Made by a program: the position numbers and the translations under genes. 7,766 nucleotides of DNA from Limnohabitans sp. (GTDB lineage Bacteria; Pseudomonadota; Gammaproteobacteria; Burkholderiales; Burkholderiaceae_C), in assembly GCA_015657605.1 (NCBI GenBank), contig JACDQO010000516.1, positions 1 through 7,766 of the forward strand, given 5' to 3'. Below the pieces are notes generated by a model. The model did not search any database, had not been told where the DNA came from, and saw only the letters and a list, made by a program, of their open reading frames with translations. Positions 1 through 5,743 of this stretch are shown here, piece by piece. Every line of letters starts with the position of its first letter. The first letter of the stretch is position 1.

Positions 1-485
1 ATGTGGTGGGTGATGTGAATATCCACGAAGTGTGCGAGCGTGTGCGTGCCCTGATAGTTCGGCCGTACGTTCCCGGGCTGAAGGTGGTGCGCGACTATGA
101 CATCTCTATTCCAGAGTTTCGCGGCGACCGTGAGCAGCTGATTCAGGCGGTGCTCAACATCGCCCACAACGCGGCGCAGGCCCTGCAAGAGCGCATCGCT
201 CAGGGCGATGGACAGATCACACTCAAGACCCGAATCTTGAGGCAAGTCACATTTGGCAAGCAGCGTTACCGCCTGGCATTGGAATTGCATGTGATGGACA
301 ACGGGCCTGGTGTTCCAGACTCGATCAAAGACCGCATTTTCTTCCCATTGATTTCGGGGCGAGAAGGCGGTTCTGGCCTGGGGCTGACGTTGGCGCAAAC
401 TTTTGTCCAACAGCACCACGGCATGATCGAATGTGACAGCGAGCCCGGCCGGACGGATTTCAAAATTTTGATTCCGTTGCCCTGA
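1..485 (+). CDS. glnL: Nitrogen regulation sensor histidine kinase NtrB (GlnL), C-terminal part
   Basis: This is the 3' end of NtrB, the cytoplasmic histidine kinase/phosphatase that controls NtrC phosphorylation in response to nitrogen status through PII. The left window edge removes the PAS sensor domain and the phosphoacceptor-histidine region; about 160 residues remain, read in the frame whose first full codon is at 3. The visible part is the HATPase ATP-binding domain. It shows an N box (LNIAHNAAQAL, Asn at fragment residue 56), a G1 box (DNGPGV, 99-104) and a G2 box (GGSGLGL, 122-128), followed by the usual short C-terminus ending in LIPLP. The stop codon lies 6 bp before the ntrC start, the classical ntrBC arrangement, so the two are almost certainly cotranscribed, usually downstream of glnA (not in view). 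The domain looks intact. The assignment rests on the HATPase boxes and the directly following NtrC. Confidence 0.93.
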   Translation, partial: VVGDVNIHEVCERVRALIVRPYVPGLKVVRDYDISIPEFRGDREQLIQAVLNIAHNAAQALQERIAQGDGQITLKTRILRQVTFGKQRYRLALELHVMDNGPGVPDSIKDRIFFPLISGREGGSGLGLTLAQTFVQQHHGMIECDSEPGRTDFKILIPLP

Positions 486-491
486 AAGCAC

Positions 492-2028
492 ATGCCTGTG
501 AACACTGAAAGCGTGACCTTGATGAAGCCCATCTGGATCGTAGACGATGACCAATCCATCCGCTTTGTGCTCGAGAAAGCATTGCTGCGCGAAGGATTGC
601 CCACCCGCAGCTTCACCAACCCGCGAGAGGTGATGAAAGCCTTGGAGGCCGAAAGTGAAGGGCCTCAGGTGTTGGTCAGTGACATCCGCATGCCGGGCGG
701 TTCTGGCTTGGATTTGCTCACCGCCATCAAGCAGCGCATGCCTGGTTTGCCGGTCATCATCATGACCGCCTTCTCCGATCTGGACAGCGCCGTGTCGGCT
801 TTTTCCAGTGGCGCGTTTGAGTACCTGCCCAAGCCCTTTGACTTGCCCAAAGCGGTCGAGTTGATCCGCCGTGCCGTCGGCGAGAGCCAGCGTGAAGATG
901 TGGCCGAAGAAAAGATGGCGGATGCGCCCGAGATGCTGGGCCAAGCGCCCGCCATGCAGGATGTGTTCCGTGGCATCGGCCGTTTGGCGCAAAGCCATGT
1001 CACGGTGCTCATCACGGGCGAATCGGGTTCAGGCAAAGAACTGGTGGCGCATGCCCTGCACAAACACTCGCCACGGGCCAACCAGCCTTTTGTGGCGATC
1101 AACACGGCGGCCATTCCCAAAGACTTGCTGGAGAGCGAATTGTTTGGCCACGAGCGCGGCGCGTTCACGGGTGCGCAAGCTTCGCGTCGAGGGCGCTTTG
1201 AGCAGGCCGATGGCGGCACCCTGTTTTTGGACGAGATTGGCGACATGCCGTTTGATTTGCAGACCCGCTTGCTGCGCGTGCTGTCGGATGGCAACTTCTA
1301 CCGCGTGGGTGGCCACAGCGCCGTCAAAGCCAATGTGCGCGTCATCGCCGCGACGCACCAAGATCTGGAGCAGCGCGTCAAAGAAGGGGTGTTTCGCGAA
1401 GACTTGTACCACCGGCTCAATGTCATCCGTTTGCGTTTGCCTGCGTTGCGTGAGCGGCGCGAAGACGTGCCGGTCTTGGCGCGTTACTTTTTGCAGCGCA
1501 GTGCTCAGCAGTTGGGCGTGGAGCCCAAACGCATGGACGATGCTGCGCTGGAGCGACTGAGTCACTTTCAGTTTCCCGGCAATGTGCGCCAGCTGGAAAA
1601 CATCTGCCACTGGCTGACCGTGATGGCGCCTTCGCAGCTCATCGAAGTCAAAGATTTGCCTCCTGAAGTGCTGGATGCAGGGCCTGCGCTGGGGGGGGCA
1701 TCGTTGTCTACTGCTTCCACAGCGCAGGACGAACCCGCCTTGGCCGCAGCCTCTGTTGCAGGGGCAGGCTTGGATGCTGCCGCCTTGGGTGGTGCGAGCG
1801 CGGGTGCCGCAGTGTGGGATACGGGTTTGGAGCAAGAGGCCTTGACCCTATTTGAACGCCGGACGCACCGATGTCTGGGATACGCTGACGCGCCGTTTTG
1901 AGACCAGTTTGATTCAGGCGGCTTTGGCCACCACACGGGGTCGCCGGATAGAAGCCGCCCAAAAGCTGGGCATTGGCCGCAACACCATCACCCGCAAAAT
2001 TCAGGAACTCGGGATCGACGAGGGCTGA
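492..2028 (+). CDS. glnG: Nitrogen regulation response regulator NtrC (GlnG), interrupted by an apparent +1 frameshift near 1851
   Basis: NtrC is the sigma-54-dependent enhancer-binding activator of nitrogen-assimilation genes. Numbering from the ATG at 492: receiver domain at about 12-130 with phosphoacceptor D64 (SDIRMPGGSG) and K114; AAA+ domain with Walker A GESGSGKE (176-183), the sigma-54 contact loop GAFTGA (223-228), Walker B LFLDEIGD (244-251) and arginines in FREDLYHRLN. An Ala/Gly-rich linker follows at about 395-440. The ATG at 522 (MKPIWIVDDD) is an equally good start and would make the acceptor D54, the classical number. The uninterrupted frame ends at 1901 with a non-homologous tail (ERRTHRCLGYADAPF). 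The expected C-terminus, with DVWDTLTRRFE and the Fis-type HTH (RRIEAAQKLGIGRNTITRKI), continues in another frame to the TGA at 2026-2028. Dropping one base at the TTT of 1851-1853 rejoins the frames and gives about 511 residues. As written, the product lacks its DNA-binding domain. Confidence 0.93.
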
Positions 2029-2060
2029 GCGTTCAACGGTCCATAGGCCATGGCGCCTGG

Positions 2061-2351
2061 TCAGGCGAACGGGTCTTGCAACACCACATCGCTCAGGGGC
2101 TTGGCCACACAAGGCAACACGCAGCCCTCGGCTTTTTCTTCGGCTGTGAGGCCAGGCCATTCCATCTCGTAGTGCACCTGACCCGAGACCAGTTGGCCAA
2201 TGCAGGTGCGGCAAGTGCCCGATCGGCAAGAACTCGGCCACTGCAGGCCGCCTTGCTCCAGCGAGTCGAGCAAACTCTGTGTTTTCCAGGCGTCAAAGCT
2301 GCCCCCATCTGGGGCGATGCAGGCATTGAAAAAAGGGATTTCAGGGGACAT
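2061..2351 (-). CDS. Small [2Fe-2S] ferredoxin-type iron-sulfur protein
   Basis: A 96-residue single-domain protein of the plant-type (fdx/Fer2) [2Fe-2S] ferredoxin fold, expected to be a soluble cytoplasmic electron carrier. The cluster ligands are visible as C42-X4-C47-X2-C50 in SSCRSGTCRTC and C81 in VLPCVAKP, the usual C-X4-C-X2-C...C pattern; C77 is an extra cysteine close to the last ligand. The ATG at 2351 is chosen because the domain begins directly after it. An in-frame GTG at 2372 would add seven residues of no family character. Neither start has a convincing Shine-Dalgarno sequence. The gene converges on ntrC (32 bp between stop codons) and diverges from the DMT transporter gene. 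No reductase or oxygenase partner gene is adjacent, so the redox partner is unknown. The fold is well supported; the physiological role is not. Confidence 0.88.
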   Translation of the reverse strand: MSPEIPFFNACIAPDGGSFDAWKTQSLLDSLEQGGLQWPSSCRSGTCRTCIGQLVSGQVHYEMEWPGLTAEEKAEGCVLPCVAKPLSDVVLQDPFA

Positions 2352-2547
2352 GGTTCGCGAGTGTAGCGGCACAGGCCCATTTCACATGGCTCAAGACGTT
2401 GGTGTGTGCCGGATGTTTGTGCTGGGCATGCTGGGCAGATGTGACAGATGTTGGCGGTCTGCTGTGCCAAGATCGGTTCGAACAAATTTGGACGACCCCT
2501 TGACCCAGCCACCGCACCGCCCAGCGCCATCTGCCCCAACCCATTGG
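2352..2547. promoter_or_regulatory. Divergent intergenic region between ferredoxin and transporter genes
   Basis: The two genes point away from each other here, so promoters for both must lie in this region or just inside the flanking genes. I could not pick a convincing -35/-10 pair on either strand. Visible structure: a 9-bp direct tandem repeat (tgctgggca twice, 2420-2437), agatgt twice with a 9-bp period (2437-2442 and 2446-2451), and an 8-bp palindrome gttcgaac (2476-2483). Part of the right end may be coding if the transporter starts at an upstream TTG (2488 or 2500). Confidence 0.35.
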
Positions 2548-3399
2548 ATGGGGCCCGGCATCGTCTTTGCCGTTTTGGCCATGGCCAGTTTGAGCTTCAG
2601 CGATGCCACCAGCCAATGGGTTTTGCTCAGCGTATCCCCGGTGATGGTGCTGTGGTTTCGCTACGCGGTGCAGGCCTTGGGCACCACCATGGTGTTGGCC
2701 CCGGTGCGTGGGCGTGCCATGTGGCGCACGCACAGCCTGCGCTGGCAGTTGCTGCGCGGCTTGCTCATGGTGTCGTGCAGCTTGCTGGCTTTTTACTGCT
2801 TGCAGCGCATGCCGGTGGCCGAGTTCACCGCCACCGTCATGCTCACGCCCTTGGTGCTCACGGCGCTGGCCCGCTTTGTCATGAAAGAACAAGTCTCGCC
2901 GCTGCGTTGGCTCATGGTGGTGGGCGGGTTGATCGGGGCTTTGCTGGTCATCCGCCCGGGTGGCCAGGTCGACAGCTCTGTGGGCTGGATGGCGCTCACG
3001 GTGGTGCTCACTTACGCCGTTTTTCAGGCCGTGACCAGCCACATGACCCGCACCGAAGACCCGGCCGTGATGCAGCTCTACACCGGCTGGGTGGGCTGGG
3101 CGGTGAGCACGGTGTTGGTGTTCAACGCCTGGGTCACGCCGCAAAGTGGGCAGGAATGGGGGCTGCTGCTCTTGGTGGGCCTGGCCGCCACGCTGGGCCA
3201 ATACCTCTTGATCGTGGCTTTTTCCAAAGCCCCAGCCTCGGTCGTCTCGCCTTTTCTCTACACCGCCGTGGGCTTTTCTACCCTGATGGGCTGGTGGCTG
3301 TTTGACCACATCCCAGACGCGCAGGCCCTCACGGGCATGGGCTTGGTGGTGCTGTGCGGCGTGGTGTCGGCGCGCATTCAGGGCGCACGCAAAACCTGA
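2548..3399 (+). CDS. DMT superfamily transporter, EamA domain
   Basis: An integral inner-membrane protein of the drug/metabolite transporter superfamily, EamA (RhaT-like) group, about 283 residues from the ATG at 2548. The whole chain is hydrophobic segments separated by short polar turns, consistent with about ten helices in two five-helix EamA repeats. Recognisable elements are FRYAVQAL (about 37-44), YCLQRMPVAEFTATVMLTPLVL (about 83-104), the end-of-repeat segment GALLVIRPGG (130-139), and in repeat two SVVSPFLYTAVGF (231-243) and GWWLFDHIPD (248-257). The start is uncertain: 2548 puts the first membrane helix at the very N-terminus. TTG at 2500, with a GGA seven bases upstream, would add a short Pro-rich cytoplasmic leader (LTQPPHRPAPSAP), giving about 299 residues. 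ATG 2413 is less likely. The substrate cannot be inferred; relatives export amino acids or other metabolites. The 3' end overlaps rluA convergently by 22 bp. Confidence 0.88.
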   Translation: MGPGIVFAVLAMASLSFSDATSQWVLLSVSPVMVLWFRYAVQALGTTMVLAPVRGRAMWRTHSLRWQLLRGLLMVSCSLLAFYCLQRMPVAEFTATVMLTPLVLTALARFVMKEQVSPLRWLMVVGGLIGALLVIRPGGQVDSSVGWMALTVVLTYAVFQAVTSHMTRTEDPAVMQLYTGWVGWAVSTVLVFNAWVTPQSGQEWGLLLLVGLAATLGQYLLIVAFSKAPASVVSPFLYTAVGFSTLMGWWLFDHIPDAQALTGMGLVVLCGVVSARIQGARKT

Positions 3400-4090
3400 G
3401 TGCTCAGAGTTGGGGTGTGATGAACGGCGATGTAAGGCGATAGGGCCGACCATTGCACCGGTGCCTTGAATGCCAAAGCTTCCTCTGTGAAAGGGTGCTT
3501 AAAGGCCAGTTCTTGCGCATGCAGCAGCAAGCGGGGACTCTGCGCCTTGATGTCTGGCGGCGCGTACAGCGAGTCACCCAGCATGGGGTGACCGATGCTT
3601 TGCATGTGCACTCGCAGCTGGTGCGTGCGGCCTGTGACGGGCTCGAGCTCGATCAGGCTGGCGCTGTCGCTGGCTTGCAGCACGCGCCAACGGCTGCGGC
3701 TGGCTTTGCCGTCGGGGTGGATGATGTGCAGCGGGCGGCGTTCCCAGTCGAGCAGGATCGGGCCGTCAATCGTGCGCCAACCGTCTTCGTCGGGCAGTTC
3801 GGCCGCTTGGGTTTGTTCTGGTTGCCTTGTGACCACCGCCACGTAGCGTTTTTTGACTTGGCGTGTTTCAAACAACTTGCTCAGGCGTCGCTGGGCTTCA
3901 ATGCCCCGGGCCATGAGCAGCAACCCCGAGGTGTCCTGGTCCAGGCGGTGCACGATCAGGGCGTCGGGGTAGCGGTCTTGCACCCGTTTGGACAGGCAAT
4001 CTTGCTTGTCAGGGCCGCGACCGGGCACCGACAACAAGCCGCTGGGTTTTCCAGCACCAGCAGGTGCTCATCTTCGTGGATCGGGGTCAT
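3378..4090 (-). CDS. rluA: Dual-specificity rRNA/tRNA pseudouridine synthase RluA, apparent one-base deletion near the start
   Basis: RluA-family pseudouridine synthase; the E. coli enzyme makes Psi746 in 23S rRNA and Psi32 in several tRNAs. After correction the protein is about 237 residues with no S4 domain, as expected for RluA. Visible signatures are KPSGLLSVPGR near the N-terminus, the catalytic motif HRLDQDTSG (49-57, catalytic Asp51), VTGRTHQLRVHM, the GHPMLGDSLYAPP segment, and LLLHA followed by HPF and FKAP. The frame containing these is open only from about 4037. The natural start, ATG at 4088-4090 (MTPIHEDEHLLVLE), is in another frame. Adding one base to the A4 run on the coding strand (T at 4047-4050) or to the adjacent C run joins them as VLE-K/N-PSGLL, so one base appears missing. 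The C-terminus runs about 21 residues beyond the FKAP region where E. coli RluA ends, and overlaps the transporter stop. The 46-residue gene lies 49 bp upstream on the same strand and may be cotranscribed. Confidence 0.88.
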
Positions 4091-4139
4091 GCAGGGCGAG
4101 CCGAGTGGGCCCAGTCAAAGGGCCGCTCGGCCGAAAAAA

Positions 4140-4280
4140 TCACTTGTCTTTGACCTTGCCGCGTGGGGCCACAAAGGTGGACGGGGCCATGGGACGGTCG
4201 GACGTGAAGGTCTTGGGGGGTGCAGTGTCCTTCTTTGGCTTCTTGGCCATTTTGTTGCTGCGTTGTTCGCCTTTGGCCAT
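4140..4280 (-). CDS. Small lysine-rich basic protein, 46 residues, function unknown
   Basis: A short open frame of 46 residues, starting MAKGEQRSNK and continuing MAKKPKKDTAPPKTF, ending GKVKDK. It has 10 Lys and 3 Arg against 4 acidic residues, so it is strongly basic (about +9), with no hydrophobic segment, signal peptide or cysteine. It is probably disordered and could bind nucleic acid; that is inference. Support for being real: a good Shine-Dalgarno sequence (AAGGA, six bases before the ATG at 4280), a position just downstream of a terminator, the same strand as rluA 49 bp further on, and similarity from memory to short proteins with the MA[KR]GxxRSNKxxKKPKK pattern seen in Burkholderiales genomes. 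An in-frame ATG at codon 11 would give a 36-residue form but has no comparable ribosome-binding site. Opposite-strand open frames across this region have no family character. I know of no assigned function. Confidence 0.72.
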   Translation of the reverse strand: MAKGEQRSNKMAKKPKKDTAPPKTFTSDRPMAPSTFVAPRGKVKDK

Positions 4281-4328
4281 GGTGTTTCCTTGGGTTGCAT
4301 CCCGACTTGGGAAGGCTTGATGTTAAAG

Positions 4329-4357
4329 CACAAAGCCGCAGAATCTGCGGCTTTGTG
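4329..4357 (-). terminator. Perfect inverted-repeat terminator, probably bidirectional
   Basis: A 29-base perfect inverted repeat with two 14-base arms around a single central A; as RNA, about a 12-bp stem (CACAAAGCCGCA / TGCGGCTTTGTG) with a five-base loop. The arms carry AAA and TTT at their outer part, so each strand ends in a short T-rich side, and on the - strand CTTTAA follows. It lies 38 bp after the nitroreductase stop codon and before the small basic-protein gene on the same strand, the right place to end the nitroreductase transcript. A second, weaker hairpin (TGCCCG / CGGGCA, 4371-4389, seven-base loop) sits between it and the stop codon. Confidence 0.78.
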
Positions 4358-4395
4358 GGGGTATCAAGACTGCCCGTTGTCAGCGGGCATGGCCA

Positions 4396-5034
4396 TCATT
4401 TGACTTCGGTCACAAACTGTGGCGTGGGGCGGCGCACTTTTTTCAGGTTGGCCAACCAGTCGCCTTCGGCCGCGCGGTAACCCAGGGGCACAATGACCAC
4501 GCTGCGCAGGCCGCGAGCGCGCAGGCCCAAAATTTCGTCCACGGCCTTCGGGTCAAAACCTTCCATGGGCGTGGCGTCCACTTCTTCAAAAGCAGCAGCG
4601 ATCAGGGCAGCGCCCAAGCCGATGTAAGCCTGACGCGCCGCGTGCTCGTAGTTCACCTCGGGCGTGCGGGCCGGGTAATTTTTCAGCAACATCTGGCGGT
4701 AGTTTTCCCAGCCCTCGTTGGTGCCACCGCGCTGAGCGTTGGTCATGTCAAACATCATGTTGATGCGCTCGGCGGTGTAGTTGTCCCAAGCGGCAAACAC
4801 CAAGAGGTGCGAACCGTCGGTGATCTGGCCTTGGCCCCAGGCCTTGGGTTTGATTTGTTCGCGCACAGCGGTATTCGTCACCACGATGATCTCAAACGGC
4901 TGCAGACCGCTGGATGTGGGGGCCAAGCGGGCGGCTTCGACGATGCGGTCCACTTTGTCTTGGGGCACAGACTTGGTCGGGTCCATTTTTTTGCAGGCGT
5001 AGCGCCATTCGAGTTTGTTCAGCAAGTCAGACAT
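4396..5034 (-). CDS. NAD(P)H-dependent nitroreductase-family flavoprotein, NfsB-like
   Basis: A 212-residue, full-length, single-domain member of the FMN-dependent nitroreductase family. Such enzymes act as cytoplasmic homodimers that use NAD(P)H to reduce nitroaromatics, quinones or related compounds by two-electron steps. FMN-site elements visible by position are R11-Y12 near the N-terminus (WRYACKKMD), PTSSGLQPF (39-47), the SHLLVF strand (75-80), PMEGFD (156-161, matching the Glu-Gly that contacts flavin in NfsB) and the C-terminal LGYRAAEGDW...KKVRR (184-202). The chosen ATG begins at the usual family start; the upstream ribosome-binding site is weak. It lies 89 bp downstream of rluE on the same strand, so cotranscription is possible, and it is followed by two hairpins. 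The family is confident; the physiological substrate is not known. Confidence 0.9.
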   Translation of the reverse strand: MSDLLNKLEWRYACKKMDPTKSVPQDKVDRIVEAARLAPTSSGLQPFEIIVVTNTAVREQIKPKAWGQGQITDGSHLLVFAAWDNYTAERINMMFDMTNAQRGGTNEGWENYRQMLLKNYPARTPEVNYEHAARQAYIGLGAALIAAAFEEVDATPMEGFDPKAVDEILGLRARGLRSVVIVPLGYRAAEGDWLANLKKVRRPTPQFVTEVK

Positions 5035-5123
5035 GGGGGTTCACTTTGGGGTTGAAAGATGCGCGATTGTGCAGGAAGACGCAGAGCACCTGTGTTGCGT
5101 TGGCGCAAGCCAATGGCCTGAGC

Positions 5124-5654
5124 TCAGACTTGTTGCCAAGTGCCCGAGGGCAGGCCGTCGAGGTTGTAAGGCCCCACAGCGGTGCGGATCAGGCGCAGCG
5201 TGGGCAAGCCCACGGCGGCGGTCATGCGGCGTACTTGGCGGTTGCGGCCCTCGCGAATCACCAGTTCCAGCCAAGTCGTGGGAATGCTTTTGCGCTCACG
5301 AATCGGTGGGTGGCGTGGCCACAGGTCAGCAGGCGGCTCAAAAGCGCGGGCGCGGGCGGGCAGGGTGGGGCCATCGTTCAGCGTCACGCCCCGGCACAAA
5401 GCGGTCAGCGCTTTGTCGTCCACCACGCCCTCCACCTGGACCCAATAGGTCTTTTCCATCTTGAAGCGCGGATCGGCAATCCGGGCTTGTAATGGACCAT
5501 CGTCGGTGAGCAGCAGCAGGCCTTCGCTGTCGGCGTCCAGGCGCCCAGCCACATACACGCCGGGCAGGTCGATGTGATCTTTCAGCCCCTGCCAGCGCCC
5601 TTCGGGCGTGAACTGGCTGAGCACGCCATAGGGCTTGTTGAAGCGGATCAGCAT
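5124..5654 (-). CDS. rluE: 23S rRNA pseudouridine synthase RluE
   Basis: A pseudouridine synthase of the RsuA/RluB/RluE/RluF group, 176 residues, lacking an N-terminal S4 domain as RluE does. The E. coli enzyme makes Psi2457 in the peptidyl-transferase region of 23S rRNA. Signatures visible: the start [13 protein letters not shown], the catalytic loop [14 protein letters not shown] (37-50, catalytic Asp40), [12 protein letters not shown] (89-100), [19 protein letters not shown] (111-129) and [20 protein letters not shown] (135-154). The match to E. coli RluE is close across the whole domain, which separates it from RluB and RluF. The ATG at 5654 is placed just before the first strand; E. coli RluE has a longer N-terminal extension that is absent here. 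No clear Shine-Dalgarno sequence. It is divergent from the SRAP gene and upstream of the nitroreductase gene. Confidence 0.92.
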   Translation of the reverse strand: MLIRFNKPYGVLSQFTPEGRWQGLKDHIDLPGVYVAGRLDADSEGLLLLTDDGPLQARIADPRFKMEKTYWVQVEGVVDDKALTALCRGVTLNDGPTLPARARAFEPPADLWPRHPPIRERKSIPTTWLELVIREGRNRQVRRMTAAVGLPTLRLIRTAVGPYNLDGLPSGTWQQV

Positions 5655-5743
5655 GGAAAAGCAGGTCTTGTCATCGAGCGCTGAGCGTATCAGGTCGCAG
5701 GGGCGCGTTCGAGCCGCGCCGTCCGTGCGTTAGCATCGACCGC
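5655..5743. promoter_or_regulatory. Divergent intergenic region between rluE and the SRAP gene
   Basis: 89 bp between two start codons, so it must contain or abut promoters for both directions. I see only a small inverted repeat (CTGA-gcgta-TCAG). There is no CTGT-N8-ACAG LexA box, although SRAP genes are often linked to the SOS response. No confident -35/-10 pair was recognised. Confidence 0.35.

Noticed and set aside
1029..1835. Long open frame (268 codons) antisense to ntrC
   Set aside because: It mirrors a strongly conserved NtrC ATPase domain; the translation has no recognisable family and its length is expected from high-GC codon bias.
1848..1857. Programmed +1 ribosomal frameshift in ntrC at CTA TTT GAA
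   Set aside because: There is no stop codon or recognised slippery/stimulatory element at the site, and NtrC is not known to use frameshifting; a homopolymer indel is simpler.
2054..2067. CGCCTG-GT-CAGGCG hairpin at the ntrC/ferredoxin junction as a terminator
   Set aside because: The stem is only six bases with a two-base loop, overlaps the ferredoxin stop codon and has no T-tract.
2200..2547. N-terminal extension of the transporter from 2200 or 2413
   Set aside because: The extra sequence overlaps the ferredoxin gene or its upstream region and has no transporter character; the first membrane helix begins just after 2548.
2341..3453. 370-codon open frame antisense to the transporter gene
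   Set aside because: The product is a His/Gln/Arg-rich low-complexity sequence typical of the reverse complement of a membrane-protein gene.
4121..4139. Hairpin GGCCG-CT-CGGCC next to a run of six A as a terminator
   Set aside because: On the + strand the hairpin is followed by A rather than T; on the - strand the T run comes before the hairpin. The order is wrong for an intrinsic terminator either way.
3453..4403. 316-codon + strand open frame across rluA and the small basic gene
   Set aside because: It overlaps conserved RluA motifs on the other strand and shows no domain of its own.
5655..5743. LexA/SOS box upstream of the SRAP gene
   Set aside because: No CTGT-N8-ACAG-like sequence is present; the only repeat, CTGA-N5-TCAG, does not match.
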